Notes under the pieces: generated by a model
What the model saw: only the letters and a program-made list of their open reading frames with translations
Database searches by the model: none
Told to the model about the DNA's origin: nothing
Translations under genes and position numbers: made by a program
Source: Adineta steineri
Lineage: Eukaryota > Rotifera > Eurotatoria > Adinetida > Adinetidae
Length of the DNA stretch: 64,000 bases
Assembly (NCBI GenBank): GCA_905250115.1
Contig: CAJNOI010000107.1
Span: forward strand, 102,144 to 166,143
Direction of reading: 5' to 3'
Shown here: in pieces, positions 56,502-64,000 of the stretch
How positions within the stretch are numbered: position 1 is the stretch's first letter
Layout of the letters: each line of letters opens with the position of its first letter

Positions 56502-58514
56502 GTTAATTTATCAAACGAAATCTTCACTGAAGTTAATCAATCTTAAGAGTAGATGGAATTTATAGGAAATAGAATTTTCAGAATTAATGCTATAATTGAC
56601 AAAGAAATACTTGACATTATGGATTGCTTAATCTATGAGCGTAGAAAATAAGACGGTATGAAAGATGTCGTTAGTATACAGATGTAAAACAAATTGTCAT
56701 ATATGACAACATCTATTTAGTTAAATATTAATTCGATTACAAATCTGAAACTAACATGAATATTATTATTGACATATACATTTGAAAATATAATCTAAGA
56801 CTATACTAATAACTAATGTAATTGATTATGTATAATATTATTGTGACAGTAGAATTATGATTAGTTTTTAATTTCTAACAAGTTTTAAAAAAACATGTTT
56901 TCTAATTACATCTATTAAAAGCATCAATATATTCTGTGTATGTTATTAAAAGAACAATTTTACGCTTTGAATCGAAATGTTATTTATTTACCATTTTTAC
57001 AATCATCTTTCTCTCTCTCAATATACTTTTGATAAGAAACCTGTGAACTACTGAATAATTATTTTATTTCAGGTTTACTTTTAATATAATATTATCTGAT
57101 GACATTCGATTTTTTTGTTTTTAGCAAACCTAAGTATGTTCCCAAAAAAACAGGATTACGAAAATAATATTTGATAACATCTGCTTTTTATTGAGAAAAA
57201 ATACAAATAATATAATTTAATCATAGTAGATGTAGTTTTGAATATTTGACTTTTACATGAGATAGACATACATTTATATCTTAACTATGAATAACTAATG
57301 ATCGGATCATAATGACGTATTAATCAATACAAAACCTTCCAAGGTTAATCATTCATCTATTTTATTTTGTTTGACATCAAAATGCTTACAGTCGTACATA
57401 GAAAAAAAGGTATTCTATTGTTTCAAGGTCAATACAGGTAGGGCAGAGCAATCTTATGATAGATAGATCATTAATCTACATTACAGATTGAATTCTATTC
57501 AAGATTAGATATCGCATCTTAAATTTTTTTATTTAATGTGAAGAAATGTAAATTATGATCGATAATATAAGAATGACAACTATCATATCGATGTTTCGAT
57601 TAATTTCAGTAGTCACTAACAAGATACTCCTTGCTCCAGCACCACCATCTATACCGATAATCATTATAATTGTGTCTCTATACTCCACAAATATATAAAT
57701 ACGATATCATTAAAGAGGCAAATAAATAAATGATTCGAAAATTTTAATTTTTTATTGTGAAGAACAGTAAAATTATGAAATAATACATGGATAACATCTA
57801 TTATATTCGTGGAGTATAGAGACGCAATTATAATGATTATCAGTATAGATGGTGGTGCTGGAGCAAGGAGTATCTTGTTATTGACTACTGAAGTTAGTCG
57901 AAACGTCGATATGATAGTTGTTATCCTTATATTATCAATCATAATTTACATTTCTTCATATTAAATAAAAAAACTTAAGAGTCTCGTATTTGTCTTTTCA
58001 ATAATATTGTAGATATCGCATAGTATTTCGGATCTGAATTAGCTACAACAACTACTTCGTGCATGCTTATATTCCTCAGAAAATAATATATCTACAAGTT
58101 TATTTAGTATACAATGCTGTCTGTACCTGTATGTTACATTCAGGTGAAATATATCAAGTTACTTTATCTAATATAGTTGTATGTTTCATTTTTCGCTCGA
58201 CAATAATTCTTTTCAGATGTAAAATAGATAATACATATCCGCGAAACTAAGTTTTAATTAACATCCTGCGTTATCGTTATTTATACGAATTGAAGAATAT
58301 AATATTGATTTATTTTATTAATATATCGACAAAGTTAGTTTTCATAAAAACGAAAAATTACAAAACTAATTGGATTTTATCACTAGTTCGTTGATAATAA
58401 AATATGTTTATAAAATTTGCTTGTTCAATAAATATATTAATTCATAAACCAATATATTTGTTTTACTTTAATATTAAATATTGAAAGAATATATTCACCA
58501 CGATTCGTTTTGTA
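56502..58514. other. Intergenic region with an inverted-repeat element
   Basis: No gene supported. It holds the long inverted repeat at 57517-57980 with flanking 12-bp direct repeats (57506-57517 and 58010-58021), listed separately. The 92-codon minus frame at 57664-57942 lies inside that element and is not a gene. Confidence 0.5.
57517..57980. mobile_element. MITE-like element with long inverted repeats
   Basis: The left arm (about 57517-57690) and the right arm (about 57813-57980) are near-perfect reverse complements. They share TTTTTTTATTTAATRTGAAG, GACAACTATCATATCGA, CTCCTTGCTCCAGCACCACC and GTCTCTATACTCCAC. The ends read TCTTAARTTTTTT. The centre is about 120 bp and non-coding. The 12-mer TAGATATCGCAT occurs at 57506-57517 and again at 58010-58021, in direct orientation, a candidate target-site duplication. 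The right copy sits 29 bp beyond the end of the inverted arm, so either the element has an unpaired right end or the match is a footprint. Confidence 0.82.
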
Positions 58515-58748
58515 TTAAAATTCGACATGCTTTTGATGTGAATGATTTTTTAATGGTATTGATCTATGATGAGTTTCTATTGCATGATTTTTTTGATGAC
58601 ATTTCTTTTTATGACAATCGCCTGATTTACTAAATGTTGAAGATATTCTTAGTGAAGGTATTCGTGTTCGAAATGCTGTAGTATTATCAATAATAACCAT
58701 TGTAAATAGGAGTAATACAACCAGGTGACTGTATGAATACTTCATCAT
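58515..58748 (-). CDS. Small secreted His/Lys-rich peptide
   Basis: A 77-residue single-exon protein. Residues 8-25 are a strong signal peptide (H-L-V-V-L-L-L-F-T-M-V-I-I), with probable cleavage near T-T-A-F. The mature part of about 51 residues has only two cysteines (D-C-H-K-K-K-C-H), able to form one small loop, and many His and Lys, so it may bind metal or act as a cationic peptide. Neither role is shown. A TATATAA box on the same strand lies 58-64 bp before the ATG, which supports a real short transcript. No family recognised. Confidence 0.6.
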   Translation of the reverse strand: MMKYSYSHLVVLLLFTMVIIDNTTAFRTRIPSLRISSTFSKSGDCHKKKCHQKNHAIETHHRSIPLKNHSHQKHVEF

Positions 58749-58805
58749 ATAACTATTATCGAATAACGTTTGCTTTGATTTGGAAAAAAAACGTTTTTTT
58801 TTGCC

Positions 58806-58812
58806 TTATATA
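58806..58812 (-). promoter_or_regulatory. TATA box of the small secreted peptide gene
   Basis: TATATAA on the minus strand (within GTATATAAGGC), about 60 bp before the ATG at 58748. That allows a transcription start about 30 bp downstream and a short 5' UTR. Confidence 0.55.
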
Positions 58813-59418
58813 CTTAACTAACAATTTGTTTTTTTCTATCCTACACATTAGTACCATGTGAAAAAAATATGTCTATTCGCGTATAATAAAGTATTATATC
58901 GCCCTGTATTATATTCTTGTTACGCATGAATGCCTTTTTCATATGATATTAAACGACAACAATCTACCTATGAGCATTCTTAGTAAAGAAAACTGTCTCT
59001 TTCTATTTTTTTTAATTTACATCAACTTATTTTCTTTACCTCATTTGCAATAGTAACGTTTACTTTGAAACCCACGCAAAATAAAAAGCATGTCACACAT
59101 ACCATTTTACGCAATAGAAAAGATAAAGAACCGACAATTTTCTAGTTTCCCCACGCAATATATTCAAACCCAAAGTTAATACAATGCATAAATTGACAAA
59201 AATAAACGTGTTGTACTATAACACTAGTTTTAATTACGGGTATAAGATATATGAAAAAAAAATAAAATAAACAACAAAACGAGAAACAGGAAACACCGAG
59301 ATAATGGGTTTGTTTAATAACCATGATGGTACTCATTATAACTACTTCCCGTTGTCTGCTATTAATATAGTAAAAAAAAAGAAAAAGAAATATTGTATAA
59401 TTTACATATAAATTTTAT
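58813..59418. other. AT-rich spacer
   Basis: No gene or repeat recognised. The 64-codon minus frame at 59142-59336 has no support beyond AT-driven hydrophobicity. Confidence 0.5.
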
Positions 59419-62560
<3,142 letters not shown>

Positions 62561-63073
62561 AGTATTTAATTAATCTTATCTATATGCATATTACAAAAAA
62601 ATGTTTTATTATTATTTATCTATCTTACTTTTTAAGTATATTTATTACTATGAAAAATAAAAAGTGTTACTTGCTAGAGAATTGCACTTGTAATTAACTT
62701 ATACAATATGTTGATGATAGGAGGATGGTGTTAATTGTAGTTCATTCGGTTTTTATCGTTTATATTTTTTATCAACAGATAATTATTATAGAAGATCCTT
62801 CTTTCCTTTTTTCTTTATCGTCTTGAACAGCAAGAGATGACAGGCAATAGACACTATGATATATATATAGAAAACAAAGGCTATCCGGGAGAAGAAAACG
62901 ATGACAACATGCGATACAATGCTATGTCATTTTCTATTATACTATACTGTTGTCAAGAAGGAAAGTTCGTTCCATATGATGTCGAATCATCTTCGTACTC
63001 CGCTTTCTTTTCTAGATTTTTTTTTCTTTTCTTCTCACGTTCAGCCACAGTTCATTACTCTAAGAATTGACAG

Positions 63074-63108
<35 letters not shown>

Positions 63109-64000
63109 AGAAAGAGGGAGCAAGATCATGCTATTAGTTTTCCCTCGTTGAAGGATGTCTTGCTTTTTCAAACGAAGCAGAGAAAATAAGCTCAAATCTC
63201 TGAATATTCTTCTCATAAACATCATTTTGCGTGTTATTATAAAAATGGCCTAAAGAAACAAGCGCATATGCAAAGATTATTGAAGACATATAGTTTTCTA
63301 TGTTAATGGAAATCTCTAATAAGGTGACAGGCAACAGACATTTATGCTTATGGCAAACTGATTTTAACGGATGTTAGTTTCGATACTTTATATTAGACGA
63401 GAGAACATTTATCAAATAATAATGAATATGTAGACGAGAAAGAGAAAGTATTAATAGTGAGCAAAGAATTTTTATTTTTCATCGAATAACGTTCATCTAA
63501 TTGACTACTCGGAAACAAAAACCGAGAAGAATGTTGAAGAACTAACTTAAAAACACTATTGACCGGCATATTTATATGCATCTATTAAATGAAAGAAGGA
63601 AAAAAAATCAATTAATAATGTGATGGAAAGGTTGATTTAATATTTACAACATATATATATATATGAAATTTTTCTTATTACTTAATGATTACCCAAATAT
63701 TTAGTCATGTAAACAAAATTCAAGTAGATTCTTCTCAACTAACTTTTCTTCATTCAATAAACTTTTTCGGAATCAACAATGTATTATAGAAAAAAAACCT
63801 GGGCGGAAATGGTTTTACGGGAATGAAAAAGAATTGTTAGTTCTTTTGTTCAAATATATCATTTCTTTTACTAAAAAAACTATGCTTATATATATATATA
63901 TCCTCAAGAGAAACAAAATAAATATAGTCGATAAACAAGCGAATTTCTAACACAAAATAGATTATTAAGTCAAATAGAATAAGATGGATTATATTAGAAA
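62561..64000. other. Intergenic region to the window end
   Basis: It contains a (GA)n microsatellite at 63078-63104 and TA runs near 63650 and 63890. No ORF has splice, promoter or compositional support. The MFSD6 promoter should lie at the left end. Confidence 0.5.
63078..63104. repeat. (GA)n microsatellite
   Basis: About thirteen uninterrupted GA units, about 500 bp upstream of the MFSD6 start. Confidence 0.9.

Overview
The window reads as nuclear DNA of a small invertebrate, most likely a bdelloid rotifer. It is strongly AT-rich. Most introns are 40-160 bp with GT-AG ends, and the gene set is animal: a Notch-type ligand, OFD1, SPA17, SmD3, a DYNLT-type dynein light chain, HMCES and MFSD6. 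The arginine ADP-ribosyltransferase fused to kinesin-light-chain-like TPRs is, from general knowledge, a family greatly expanded in bdelloids. Short TGTGGGTGTG / CACACCCACA motifs recur in the spacers and resemble the TGTGGG telomere unit I recall for Adineta. The assignment is inference; no rRNA or mitochondrial marker is present.

Layout. 1-11.6 kb: a secreted sialidase with an altered arginine triad (754-1848), a UDP-glycosyltransferase with an ER-retrieval tail (5079-6737) and a PLAC8-family protein (9594-10129), separated by long AT-rich spacers. 11.6-16.6 kb: a 15-exon Delta/Serrate/LAG-2 type transmembrane ligand with eight EGF repeats; its one long intron holds a 437-bp inverted-repeat element. 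16.75-25 kb (minus): an OFD1 homologue with many exons, divergent from a C45 acyltransferase-like gene (25.4-26.7 kb). 28.1-29.3 kb: a rhodopsin-class GPCR. 30.4-36.1 kb (minus): an orphan protein, an ART-TPR gene and a second TPR gene cut by a 10-N gap at 36124-36133. After the gap comes the 3' end of a membrane-protein gene, then tightly packed dynein light chain and HMCES genes (37.7-40.2 kb).

40.2-47.7 kb: a decayed HExxH-containing sequence, a membrane-anchored metallo-beta-lactamase-fold protein (minus), an unknown basic protein (plus) and a candidate neuropeptide precursor (minus). 49.0-54.7 kb (minus): an SPA17/RIIa-domain protein with four IQ motifs; its 3-kb first intron encloses a single-exon gene for a probably N-myristoylated protein on the same strand. 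56.0-56.5 kb (minus): SmD3. 57.5-58.0 kb: a second long inverted repeat. 58.5 kb: a small secreted His/Lys-rich peptide. 59.4-62.6 kb (minus): an MFSD6-type transporter. The rest is spacer.

Functional themes: OFD1 (centriole/cilium base), SPA17 (RIIa/IQ) and the dynein light chain are cilium or motor related. The ligand, GPCR and candidate neuropeptide are signalling genes. No operons or transposase genes were seen. The two inverted-repeat elements are non-autonomous (MITE-like) and lie in non-coding DNA.
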